From: Ignavibacteriaceae bacterium
GTDB taxonomy: Bacteria > Bacteroidota > Ignavibacteria > Ignavibacteriales > Ignavibacteriaceae
NCBI GenBank assembly: GCA_019912505.1
Contig: JAIOIM010000406.1
Span: 1-10,364, forward strand
DNA: 10,364 bases
Direction of reading: 5' to 3'
Every line of letters starts with the position of its first letter. The stretch's first letter is position 1. The notes under the pieces were generated by a model. That model saw only the letters and a program-made list of their open reading frames with translations. It ran no database searches and was not told where the DNA came from. Position numbers and translations under genes: made by a program. Below are positions 1 to 7,067 of the stretch, one piece after another.

Positions 1-14
1 ATCCCGGTATTCAT

Positions 15-38
15 ATATAAACAGCTTTATGTTTATAT
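15..38. repeat. Inverted repeat upstream of the SpoIID gene
   Basis: Two perfect 9-bp arms (ATATAAACA and TGTTTATAT) flank a 6-bp spacer, ending about 41 bp before the ATG at 80. The stretch that follows (37-60) is AT-rich and holds two direct copies of ATTTTAAAA (37-45 and 50-58), the second lying within the 12-bp palindrome AATTTTAAAATT (49-60). The position fits an operator or promoter region, but in such AT-rich sequence these symmetries can arise by chance. No clear -35/-10 pair was found and no regulator is identified. Confidence 0.3.
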
Positions 39-79
39 TTTAAAAGCAAATTTTAAAATTGTTATAAGAGAAGAATAAA

Positions 80-1432
80 ATGCTATACGACACCCAGGAA
101 CCGATAATACACGTTGGGATACTTTCTGAAAATAAAATAAACTTTGAACTTTACGGCGATTTCAAGTCCCCCGGTTTCAGCCACCCTTTTAGCGGCAGGT
201 TTACAGCCGAACTAATAAACGATAAAATAATATGTTCACACAATAACGAAAAAATTGAAGTTACAGATGAAATAATTTTCGAACCCTCGGATATAACAAG
301 CGATTCATTTTTGCTCCGGGATGTAACCATAGGCGTTCAGTTTCACTGGGAAAGAAAAGAGAAGCAGCGTTTTACAGGCGCAATAAAACTTATTAAAGAG
401 AATAATAAAATTACGGCTATCAACTCTTTGCCGATTGAAAATTATCTTGTCAGTGTTATTTCTTCCGAGATGAGCGCTAAGTGTTCTCTCGAATTATTAA
501 AAGCGCATGCAATTGTTTCGCGCGGTTGGCTGCTTGCACAAATCGAAAAATCTAGAGCTTTGAAGAATGAAAAAAAAGAATATAAAACCACCTTGCAAAC
601 AGAGGATGCTTTAATAAGATGGTACGACCGCGAAGACCATCGAAATTTTGATGTCTGTGCAGACGACCATTGCCAGCGTTACCAGGGAATAACGAAGGTT
701 TTTACAACTGTAGCAAAACAAGCAACCGTAGTAACACGAGGAATTGCGTTAACCGAAAATGGAAAAATTTGCGATGCGCGTTATTCAAAATCGTGCGGCG
801 GCGTATCAGAATCGTTCGAACATGTATGGGAACCGGTGAAGTATAATTATCTTTCATCAATTGTGGATTACAAATTTGAACCCGATAATTATAATCTTGA
901 TTTTGCCGATGAAAAAAACGCTCGCAAATGGATTCTCGGAAACCCGCCCGCTTTTTGTAATACAACCGATAAGAAGGTGCTTTCGCAAATTCTTCTTGAT
1001 TACGATCAGGAAACAACCGACTTTTACCGCTGGACGGTAACTTACACTCAAAGCGAATTGAACCAACTTATACTAAAACGAAGCGGAATAGATTTCGGCG
1101 AAATAATCGATTTGACACCGGTGGAAAGAGGCGCATCATCCCGGCTGATAAAACTAAAAATAGTCGGCACAAAAAAAACTTTAACAATTGGCAAAGAACT
1201 TGAAATCCGCCGTACACTTTCGCCAAGCCATCTTTACAGTTCGGCTTTTATTGTTGAAAAGGAAGATATGAAAGACGGAATACCGCAGAAGTTTGTGATA
1301 AAAGGCGCAGGCTGGGGACACGGCGTTGGGCTCTGCCAGATAGGCGCAGCAGTTATGGCTTCGCAGGGTTACAATTTTGATGAAATATTGCTTCACTATT
1401 TTACCGAAGCAAAGCTTGCAAAAATTTATTAA
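80..1432 (+). CDS. SpoIID/LytB-domain protein (putative peptidoglycan lytic transglycosylase family)
   Basis: A 450-residue member of the SpoIID/LytB family, whose characterised members cleave glycan strands of peptidoglycan. The central block at about 117-150 (LPIENYLVSVISSEMSAKCS, then AHAIVSR) contains Glu130 at the position of the family's catalytic acid. His187, Cys193 and Cys198 (DHRNFDVCADDHCQRYQG) have about the spacing of the zinc ligands in clostridial SpoIID; this match is from memory. The SKSCGG motif (237-241) and the C-terminal GAGWGHGVGLCQIGA (409-423) are also typical. The N-terminal 90 residues (EPIIHVGILSE..FELYGDF) follow the style of Bacteroidota homologues. There is no signal peptide or membrane segment, which is odd for a wall enzyme. 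AGAGAAG lies just before the ATG. The next gene starts within 3 bp of the stop, so the two are probably cotranscribed. Family assignment is firm; substrate and location are not. Confidence 0.88.
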   Translation: MLYDTQEPIIHVGILSENKINFELYGDFKSPGFSHPFSGRFTAELINDKIICSHNNEKIEVTDEIIFEPSDITSDSFLLRDVTIGVQFHWERKEKQRFTGAIKLIKENNKITAINSLPIENYLVSVISSEMSAKCSLELLKAHAIVSRGWLLAQIEKSRALKNEKKEYKTTLQTEDALIRWYDREDHRNFDVCADDHCQRYQGITKVFTTVAKQATVVTRGIALTENGKICDARYSKSCGGVSESFEHVWEPVKYNYLSSIVDYKFEPDNYNLDFADEKNARKWILGNPPAFCNTTDKKVLSQILLDYDQETTDFYRWTVTYTQSELNQLILKRSGIDFGEIIDLTPVERGASSRLIKLKIVGTKKTLTIGKELEIRRTLSPSHLYSSAFIVEKEDMKDGIPQKFVIKGAGWGHGVGLCQIGAAVMASQGYNFDEILLHYFTEAKLAKIY

Positions 1433-1435
1433 TTG

Positions 1436-2542
1436 ATGAAAATACTTTACTCATGTTTGTCCGATAGCTGGGGCGGTATGGAGATGTATACTCTTACCGC
1501 AGTTAAGCAGCTTTTAAAACGCAACATTTATGTTGAGCTGTTGTGCATTGCAGAAAGCCGCATTCATATCGAAGCTAACAACCTTGGTATTATGATTCAT
1601 CCAATAAAAGCGTCGGGTTATATTCATCCGTTCAGCACGTTAAAAACTGCGGCGCTTATACGAAACGGAAAGTACAATTTAATACATACGCAGGCATCAA
1701 AAGATTTATGGATTTTTGTACCTGCGCTTTGTTTATTAAAAAGTAAAATACCCCTCGTGCTTACAAAACAGATGGGTTCCGGTATTGCTAAAAAAGATTT
1801 TCTTCACAAAAAAATTTATAACCGCGTTACAAAAGCCGTTGCAATAAGCCGAACGATAAAAGATAATCTTCTAAAAACAGTCCCTCTTACAGAAGATAAA
1901 ATTGTGCTTATGCATAACGGGATAACCATTGATAAATTTGACCCGGCAAAAACCGACAAAAACAAAGTAAGAAACGAATTTGATTTTGGTTATGATGAAA
2001 TTGTGATAGGAATGCTGGCGCGGTTTAGTCGGGGCAAAGGACACGAGGAATTTTTATACGCAGCAAAAGAATTAAACAAAAAACACAAAAACTTAAAGTA
2101 TCTTATTGTGGGTGAAGCAAGCAGGGGTGAAGAAGATTATGCCGATAGTATAAAAAAACTTGCTGCTGATTATAAACTTGATAATTTAATCTTTGCCGGT
2201 TTCCGAAGCGACACACCCGATGTCTTATCGGCGTTTGATATTTTTATTTTTCCCTCGCATGCCGAAGCATTCGGTATTGCGCTTGCCGAGGCTATGGCTA
2301 TGGGACTTCCTTCTGTCTGCTCAAACTCTGATGGTGTGCTTGATATAGCCGTTGATGATGAAACCGGTTACTTGTTTACAACAAGAGACGGCGAAGATTT
2401 AAAAAACAAAACTGAAAAATTAATTAACTCCCCCGAAACCCGGACCCGTTTCGGAATTGCCGCCCGCAAAAGAGCAGTTGAGCATTTTGATATCGAAAAG
2501 CTTACCGACAAAGTTGTTGAATTGTATAATGAACTTATTTAG
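1436..2542 (+). CDS. Family 4 glycosyltransferase (GT-B fold)
   Basis: A 368-residue retaining glycosyltransferase of the GT4 type, which moves a sugar from a nucleotide-sugar donor to a lipid or glycan acceptor. The N-terminal acceptor domain opens with a beta strand and the Gly-rich loop DSWGGMEMY (residues 10-18). The C-terminal donor domain starts near 188 (IVIGMLARFSRGKGHEEF, with the conserved Arg/Lys around 196-201) and carries the EX7E motif EAFGIALAE (Glu277 to Glu285), followed by AMAMGLPSVCSNSDG. No membrane segment is seen, so it should be cytosolic or peripheral. TTG at 1433 directly follows the upstream stop, but ATG at 1436 is the more natural start. There is no good ribosome-binding site, so translation is probably coupled to the SpoIID gene. 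Donor and acceptor cannot be read from the sequence; a role in cell-wall or surface polysaccharide is inferred from the neighbour. Confidence 0.9.
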   Translation: MKILYSCLSDSWGGMEMYTLTAVKQLLKRNIYVELLCIAESRIHIEANNLGIMIHPIKASGYIHPFSTLKTAALIRNGKYNLIHTQASKDLWIFVPALCLLKSKIPLVLTKQMGSGIAKKDFLHKKIYNRVTKAVAISRTIKDNLLKTVPLTEDKIVLMHNGITIDKFDPAKTDKNKVRNEFDFGYDEIVIGMLARFSRGKGHEEFLYAAKELNKKHKNLKYLIVGEASRGEEDYADSIKKLAADYKLDNLIFAGFRSDTPDVLSAFDIFIFPSHAEAFGIALAEAMAMGLPSVCSNSDGVLDIAVDDETGYLFTTRDGEDLKNKTEKLINSPETRTRFGIAARKRAVEHFDIEKLTDKVVELYNELI

Positions 2543-2626
2543 GCTGTAATAGTTTATTGCCGGTTGTTCTATTTTTAACAGGGGCGGTTAAAACTGCATT
2601 TCGCTTCAACGGAATTTATTTGTGCA

Positions 2627-2648
2627 GCATGCCGGTAAATCGGCACGC
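2627..2648 (-). other. Secondary hairpin in the convergent intergenic region
   Basis: An 8-bp stem with a 6-nt loop (GCGTGCCG / CGGCATGC on the - strand, one G-U wobble). On the + strand the same position is an A-C mismatch, so it folds better in - strand RNA. It is not followed by a U run in either direction, so it is not a convincing terminator. It sits in the 180-bp gap 2543-2723 between the glycosyltransferase stop and the T9SS remnant, where no gene was recognised. Confidence 0.35.
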
Positions 2649-2667
2649 GCATTTAATGATGGAATTA

Positions 2668-2705
2668 GCAATAAAATAATAACGGCACACGGTTTGCCAT
2701 ATGCC
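2668..2705 (-). terminator. Probable intrinsic terminator of the Lon-pyruvate kinase transcript
   Basis: On the - strand, GGCATATGG and CCGTGTGCC (2705-2684) form a 9-bp stem with a CAAA loop and two internal U-G pairs, followed at once by the U-rich tract GTTATTATTTTATT. In + strand RNA the two wobbles become A-C mismatches, so the structure favours - strand transcripts. It begins 18 bp past the stop of the T9SS remnant, where the terminator of the original exported-protein gene would be. It now probably ends the protease-kinase operon. Confidence 0.6.
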
Positions 2706-2723
2706 CGCTTAAAGAATATAATT

Positions 2724-2972
2724 TTATTTGATGAACGTCATCTTTTTGGATGGCTTAAAGCTGCCGCTTTTTATTTCGTAAATATACAAACCGCTTGCGA
2801 GTTTGCTTGCATCGAAGGTTACTTCGTAACGACCTTTTTCTTTAAAACCATATACAAGGGTTTTTACTTCTTTGCCAAGAACATCATAAACCTTTAGTGT
2901 TACCATTCCGTTTTCCAAAATTGACCTGTAAACTCTATCCAAAAACTCCCGTATTTTACCACTTAAAAACAT
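2724..2972 (-). pseudogene. Orphan T9SS type A C-terminal sorting domain (remnant of an exported protein)
   Basis: From about residue 18 this 82-codon frame matches the C-terminal signal that directs proteins through the type IX secretion system: an ENG..VTLKVYDVLGKEVKTLV strand block, a KGRYEVTFDASKLASGLYIYEI block, and the typical ending SFKPSKKMTFIK with a stop right after it. Such domains normally follow a signal peptide and a large passenger, and begin with an NPFNP-type motif. Here passenger, signal peptide and NPFNP motif are all missing. The first 17 residues (MFLSGKIREFLDRVYRS) do not resemble the domain. The ATG comes directly after the tandem TAG TGA that ends pyruvate kinase, in the same frame as that gene, without a strong ribosome-binding site. 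The simplest reading is a deletion that left the 3' end and terminator of an exported-protein gene. A small translated protein cannot be excluded, but without a signal peptide it would not reach the T9SS. Confidence 0.75.
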
Positions 2973-2975
2973 TCA

Positions 2976-4415
2976 CTAAATAACTTCAAACCTTAACCAG
3001 TTTGCACGGCTGTGTTCGCTGTAGGGCGCACCGGCGGCAAACAATACAACATCGCCTTCGCGTACGTGTCCGCTTTCGAGAAGAAGTGTTTTTGCTTTTT
3101 CAATTGCAAAATGTTCTTTGTCTATTTCCGATAAAAAGATAGATGTTACTCCCCATCTTAAACATAACCGGTTCATTGTTTCAAAGCTGTTTGTAAACGC
3201 TATTATTTTTGCGTTGGGTCTAAACTTGGCAAGGTTTACAGCCGTGCGCCCTTTGAAAGTAAATACAGCAATAGCCGCAGCGTTTACCTGTCCGCCAATT
3301 GAAGCAATACCGCGCCCTACGGAATCAAAAAGGTTTTCTTCCATTTCTTTCGGAATTTGGAACTCAACATGTCGGCACGGACGGTTATGAATCTCGGCAT
3401 CTCTTATAATATCATTCATTATGCTCACAGTTTTTATAGGATATTTACCAACAGAAGTTTCGCCGCTTAACATCACTACATCGGTGCCGTCCCATACTGC
3501 GTTTGCTACATCGCTTGCTTCGGCACGCGTGGGTATAGGGTTGTTTATCATCGACTCTAACATTTGCGTTGCCGTTATAACAAGTTTGCCGTAAGCGTTA
3601 CATTTATTTATAATTTGTTTTTGAATAGAAGGAACTACGTATGGCGGAAGTTCCACCCCAAGATCGCCGCGGGCAACCATTATGCCGTCGGCAGCAATTA
3701 ATATTTCATCAAAGTTATCAACAGCTTCTTTTTTTTCAATCTTTGCGATGATAGAGCGAACAAGGTTTCGCTCGGTTAGCCATTCGCGCAGGTCAGTTAT
3801 ATCTTTTGCGCTTCTTACAAATGATAACGCTATGTAATCTATTTTATGCTTCAGGGCAAACTCAAGATCGCGGTAATCTTTTTCGGTAACCGATGGTGTA
3901 GAAAGTTTCATGCCGGGCAGGTTCATTCCTTTTCTCGGTTTTAATGTTCCGCCGTTTTCAATAATACAGATAACCGAGCTTTTTTGTTTTTCAATTATCT
4001 TTAGCCTAAGCAAACCATCGTTTATTAAAATGGGGTCGCCAACCTCTGCATCATCGGCAAGGAATTTATAGGATGTTGAAATTTTTTCTTTTGTCCCTTT
4101 TATATCTTCAGTTGTTATTTCAATTGTTTCGCCAGATGTTAATTCTACCTCCGGTTCTTCAAGTTCGCCGACTCTTATTTTCGGTCCCTGCAAATCCATT
4201 AATACTGCAAGCGGTGTATTTTCATCTTTACAAACGCGTTCGATGTTATTAAAAACATCTTCATAAAACTCGTAACTGCCGTGCGAAAAATTTAAGCGCA
4301 CTCCATCAACGCCGGATAAAATTAATTTGTAAATCATCTCCCTGCTGCATGCAGCCGGACCGAGTGTGCAGAGGATTTTTGTTTTTGCAAATACGTCTAT
4401 TAAATATTTATTCAT
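2976..4415 (-). CDS. pyk: Pyruvate kinase
   Basis: Converts phosphoenolpyruvate and ADP to pyruvate and ATP, the last step of glycolysis, in the cytosol. The 479-residue length fits a bacterial enzyme without the extra PEP-utiliser domain found in bacilli. Visible active-site elements are KTKILCTLGPA (11-21), Arg40 and Asn42 in VRLNFSHG, Asp74 in MDLQGPKIR, Lys225 and Glu227 in IIAKIEKKEA, Asp251 in ARGDLGVELP, Thr283 in TATQMLESM, and MLSGETSVGKYP (315-326). The B domain spans about 77-178 and the C-terminal domain runs from about 350. The Lys in GPKIR, where potassium-dependent enzymes have Glu, resembles E. coli PykA and predicts K+-independent activity. The start ATG overlaps the stop of the upstream Lon-like gene as ATGA, implying coupled translation. 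The gene ends in tandem stops, TAG TGA. Confidence 0.97.
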   Translation of the reverse strand: MNKYLIDVFAKTKILCTLGPAACSREMIYKLILSGVDGVRLNFSHGSYEFYEDVFNNIERVCKDENTPLAVLMDLQGPKIRVGELEEPEVELTSGETIEITTEDIKGTKEKISTSYKFLADDAEVGDPILINDGLLRLKIIEKQKSSVICIIENGGTLKPRKGMNLPGMKLSTPSVTEKDYRDLEFALKHKIDYIALSFVRSAKDITDLREWLTERNLVRSIIAKIEKKEAVDNFDEILIAADGIMVARGDLGVELPPYVVPSIQKQIINKCNAYGKLVITATQMLESMINNPIPTRAEASDVANAVWDGTDVVMLSGETSVGKYPIKTVSIMNDIIRDAEIHNRPCRHVEFQIPKEMEENLFDSVGRGIASIGGQVNAAAIAVFTFKGRTAVNLAKFRPNAKIIAFTNSFETMNRLCLRWGVTSIFLSEIDKEHFAIEKAKTLLLESGHVREGDVVLFAAGAPYSEHSRANWLRFEVI

Positions 4416-6907
4416 TTTCCTTTTGTCGCAGGCTTTTTAGTTACTGGTTTTTTTACCGCTCTTTTTTTTAGAGGTTTGGATGCGGCTTTTCCTTTTTGGT
4501 ACAACTCTTTTATTTTCTTTTCAACAAGATTGAACACAGAGTTGGTTTCGTATTTATTATTTATTCGCTTACCTGCTTTTACGCCGGTTAATATTTCAAT
4601 TCCCTGTTCAACCCGTTCAATGGGGTAAATATTAAATTCACCTTTTTTTACCGATTCAACAATATCTTCGCGAAGCATCAAATCTTTTACATTCTGTATT
4701 GGAATTACAACCCCTTGTTTTTTGTTAAGACCCTGGAATTTACACACATCATAAAATCCTTCAATCTTTTCATTAACCCCGCCTATCGGCTGCACATCGC
4801 CTTTTTGATTAAGCGAACCGGTTACGGCTAAACTTTGTTTTAACGGCAAATCAGCAAGTGTTGAAAGCAGTGTAAATATTTCGGCGCACGATGCGCTGTC
4901 GCCATCAACCATTGAGTATGACTGTTCAAAAACGATGTTAGCATTAAAGGAGAGAGGCATTGTTTGTCCGAACGTTTCTTTAAAGTAGCCCGTAATTATA
5001 AGCATTCCTTTGTTGTATGATTTTCCGCTCATCCCGGATTCCCGCTCAACATTTATGATAGAGCCGTTGCCGAGAGAAACCGTTGCGGTAATTCTCGTTG
5101 GTCTGCCGAAGGCGTAAAACTCGGCATCGTACACTGCAAGTCCGTTTATCTGTCCTATCCGATCGCCGTGTGTATCAATCAACACGCTCTGCTCTTCTAT
5201 CATGTTGTTTACTTTTGATTCGAGCAAACCGTGGCGTTCCTTTGCAAGCGCATAAGCTTTTTGAATATGCGGTGCGCTTACAATGTTAAAGCCGTCATCC
5301 AAAGCCCAAAAGTTTGCCTCGCGTGCAACATCGGCTATTTGCGAAAACCTTGTAGTAAGTTTATCCTTCTGCCCGGCAAAACGTGCGGAAAGTTCAATGA
5401 GCGAAGCAATTGCGCCTTTATCAAACTCGCAGAGGCTTTCTTCCTTTATAAGTTTTTTTATCACGCGGGCGTATTGAACTAACACAACCGAATTTCTTTT
5501 TATCTCATAATCAAAGTCGGCTTTAACTTTAAATATTTTTTTAAAATCGTATTCATAGTTTGCTAACATGCTGTATATCTGTTGGCTGCCTATCATAATA
5601 ACTTTTGTGTCAATATCAATCGGCTCAGGTTTTAGTGTGGATGCGGTAAACTGGTAGTAACTTCCGGGGTCTTGTATTTCGTGTTTGCGGTAAGTCAATA
5701 CCCGTTTTAATGTGCGCCACACTGTTGGTTCTTCAAATAAATGATTTACATTCAGCACAAGATAACCGCCGTTTGCCCTTAACAGCGAGCCGCATTTTAT
5801 TTTTGTAAAATCGGTGTACCAGCCGCCTCTGCCGTCACTTATTTTTTCAACTGAGCCGAAAATATTTGTGTGCGTGGGGTTTGTTTCAATAATTACCGGA
5901 CACCTTTTTAACCCGCTGTTATCAAGGATTATATTCACATCATACGCTCTAAAATAATCGATAATGAAACCTTCTGCCGTTGTTGCTCCTTCCGGCTTTA
6001 ATCCTTTAAACACGTGGATGTTGTCAAGAATATTTTCTTCAACCTGGTCTAAGTATTCAATTACTTTTTCGTTGGTATATTTTTCTTTTAAGTTTAAGAC
6101 AACGCCGTTTACAACCGACTCTACATATTCCCGTTCAAGACTTACGAGTTTATCTTGAAAGTCCTGGCTTATCTTTAGTCCTTTTCTAAATATTTTTTGA
6201 AGTTCTTCTTTGTGATTGGTATATTTTTTTACGATGTCGGAAGCTTGTTCTTTAGAAATAACTTTTTCCTGTACCTTCTCATCTATCATTTGGATAGGCA
6301 CCGATTTTCCTTTAATAACTGGGAATACTTCGGGCTGTGCAGTATCACCAATTTTTATATGACCTAGTGAAAAATTTTCTTTTTCCAATCTTTGGTTAAA
6401 ACTATTTAGCAGTTCTTGTTCTTTTTCGCTGTACTGGTTTATAATTATTTTCTTTTTTTTCGAGTAAGCATCAGTTTCAAGAGCAACCGGAATTTTCTTT
6501 TTTAGAAGTTCAATTGCAGAGTTTAAATCATGTTGAAACTCTTTTGCCATTCCGGTCTCAAAGACTAAAAGCAACGGCATATCTTCGTCTTTAAAATTAT
6601 TTACGTAAGCGTAATCATACAACGAAGGGCAATTGCCGCTTATTTTTTCGAGCATACTTTTTACGGTTGTTGCTTTTCCAGTGCCTGAAAGACCGGCAAT
6701 ATAAATGTTGTATCCGGGGCTTCTTAAATCAACACCAAGTTTAATAGCCTTTAGCGCACGCTCCTGCCCTATTATTCCTTCAATCGGTTCCAAATCACTT
6801 GTTGAGTCGAAATCGAAAACATCTTCGTCGCATTTCCACCTAAGTTCTTCCGGTTTTAAAGTTTTAAATTTTATCGGACGGGGATATTTTACCAGCGATT
6901 TTGCCAT
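4412..6907 (-). CDS. Lon-like ATP-dependent protease (S16 family, LonB/YcbZ type)
   Basis: An 831-residue AAA+ protease related to E. coli YcbZ (COG1067 type) rather than to classical LonA. The frame stays open for 30 more codons upstream, but ATG at 6907 is chosen: GGAAGG lies 7 nt before it and MAKSLVKYPRPI fits, whereas the extension is low-complexity intergenic sequence. The Walker A motif is GLSGTGKAT (72-80). A charged, helix-rich insertion spans about 120-290. The family-typical NPTHTNIFG (343-351) and GSLLRANGGYLVLN (373-386) follow. The protease domain has Ser671 in DGDSASCAE and Lys714 in GGVNEKIEGF, 43 residues apart as in E. coli Lon, so the Ser-Lys dyad is intact. The last 26 residues form a Lys/Pro/Ala-rich tail (from about 806) resembling histone H1-like tails. 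No membrane segment is evident. It shares an ATGA overlap with pyk. Substrates are unknown. Confidence 0.92.
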   Translation of the reverse strand: MAKSLVKYPRPIKFKTLKPEELRWKCDEDVFDFDSTSDLEPIEGIIGQERALKAIKLGVDLRSPGYNIYIAGLSGTGKATTVKSMLEKISGNCPSLYDYAYVNNFKDEDMPLLLVFETGMAKEFQHDLNSAIELLKKKIPVALETDAYSKKKKIIINQYSEKEQELLNSFNQRLEKENFSLGHIKIGDTAQPEVFPVIKGKSVPIQMIDEKVQEKVISKEQASDIVKKYTNHKEELQKIFRKGLKISQDFQDKLVSLEREYVESVVNGVVLNLKEKYTNEKVIEYLDQVEENILDNIHVFKGLKPEGATTAEGFIIDYFRAYDVNIILDNSGLKRCPVIIETNPTHTNIFGSVEKISDGRGGWYTDFTKIKCGSLLRANGGYLVLNVNHLFEEPTVWRTLKRVLTYRKHEIQDPGSYYQFTASTLKPEPIDIDTKVIMIGSQQIYSMLANYEYDFKKIFKVKADFDYEIKRNSVVLVQYARVIKKLIKEESLCEFDKGAIASLIELSARFAGQKDKLTTRFSQIADVAREANFWALDDGFNIVSAPHIQKAYALAKERHGLLESKVNNMIEEQSVLIDTHGDRIGQINGLAVYDAEFYAFGRPTRITATVSLGNGSIINVERESGMSGKSYNKGMLIITGYFKETFGQTMPLSFNANIVFEQSYSMVDGDSASCAEIFTLLSTLADLPLKQSLAVTGSLNQKGDVQPIGGVNEKIEGFYDVCKFQGLNKKQGVVIPIQNVKDLMLREDIVESVKKGEFNIYPIERVEQGIEILTGVKAGKRINNKYETNSVFNLVEKKIKELYQKGKAASKPLKKRAVKKPVTKKPATKGK

Positions 6908-7067
6908 TTTGTAACCTTCCGTTGTTATAATGATAACTACGTTAAAAAAAAATTCTTTATTAGTTGAAAACTTAATTATTATTGCAGTTATAAACAAAAT
7001 ACTTTTATCGTGATTGTTTTATTAATATTACGTTAGTCAAATCTTAAAAAAAATAGAAAATTACAAA
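6908..7067. promoter_or_regulatory. Divergent promoter region between the Lon-like protease and the aminotransferase
   Basis: This very AT-rich 160-bp gap separates two divergently transcribed genes, so it must hold both promoters. The - strand side carries a good ribosome-binding site, GGAAGG (6920-6915). On the + strand, TTGAAA (6964-6969) and TATAAA (6989-6994) are 19 bp apart, a weak sigma-70-like candidate about 73 nt before the ATG at 7068. No exact Bacteroidota-type TAnnTTTG element was found in either direction, and the + strand start has no clear Shine-Dalgarno sequence. The exact promoters remain undecided. Confidence 0.4.

Noticed and set aside
702..1016. Open frames on the - strand inside the SpoIID gene
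   Set aside because: They overlap a clearly conserved gene on the other strand, show no family features and look like coding shadows.
2520..2533. A 14-bp match AATTGTATAATGAA shared between the end of the glycosyltransferase gene and the -10 region before the DUF2911 gene (8271-8284)
   Set aside because: The first copy is ordinary coding sequence, and one such AT-rich match in 10 kb is expected by chance; no further similarity flanks it.
2543..2660. A possible + strand terminator after the glycosyltransferase gene
   Set aside because: Only 4-5 bp stems with mismatches were found, and the short T run at 2572-2576 is not preceded by a GC-rich hairpin.
2622..2897. A 91-codon + strand open frame starting with GTG
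   Set aside because: Most of it is the antisense of the T9SS sorting domain, whose coding sense is clear on the - strand. The translated product matches nothing recognisable and no ribosome-binding site precedes it.
6908..6997. A 30-residue N-terminal extension of the Lon-like protease
   Set aside because: The extension is Ile/Phe-rich translation of AT-rich intergenic DNA. ATG at 6907 has GGAAGG at good spacing and gives a family-like N terminus.
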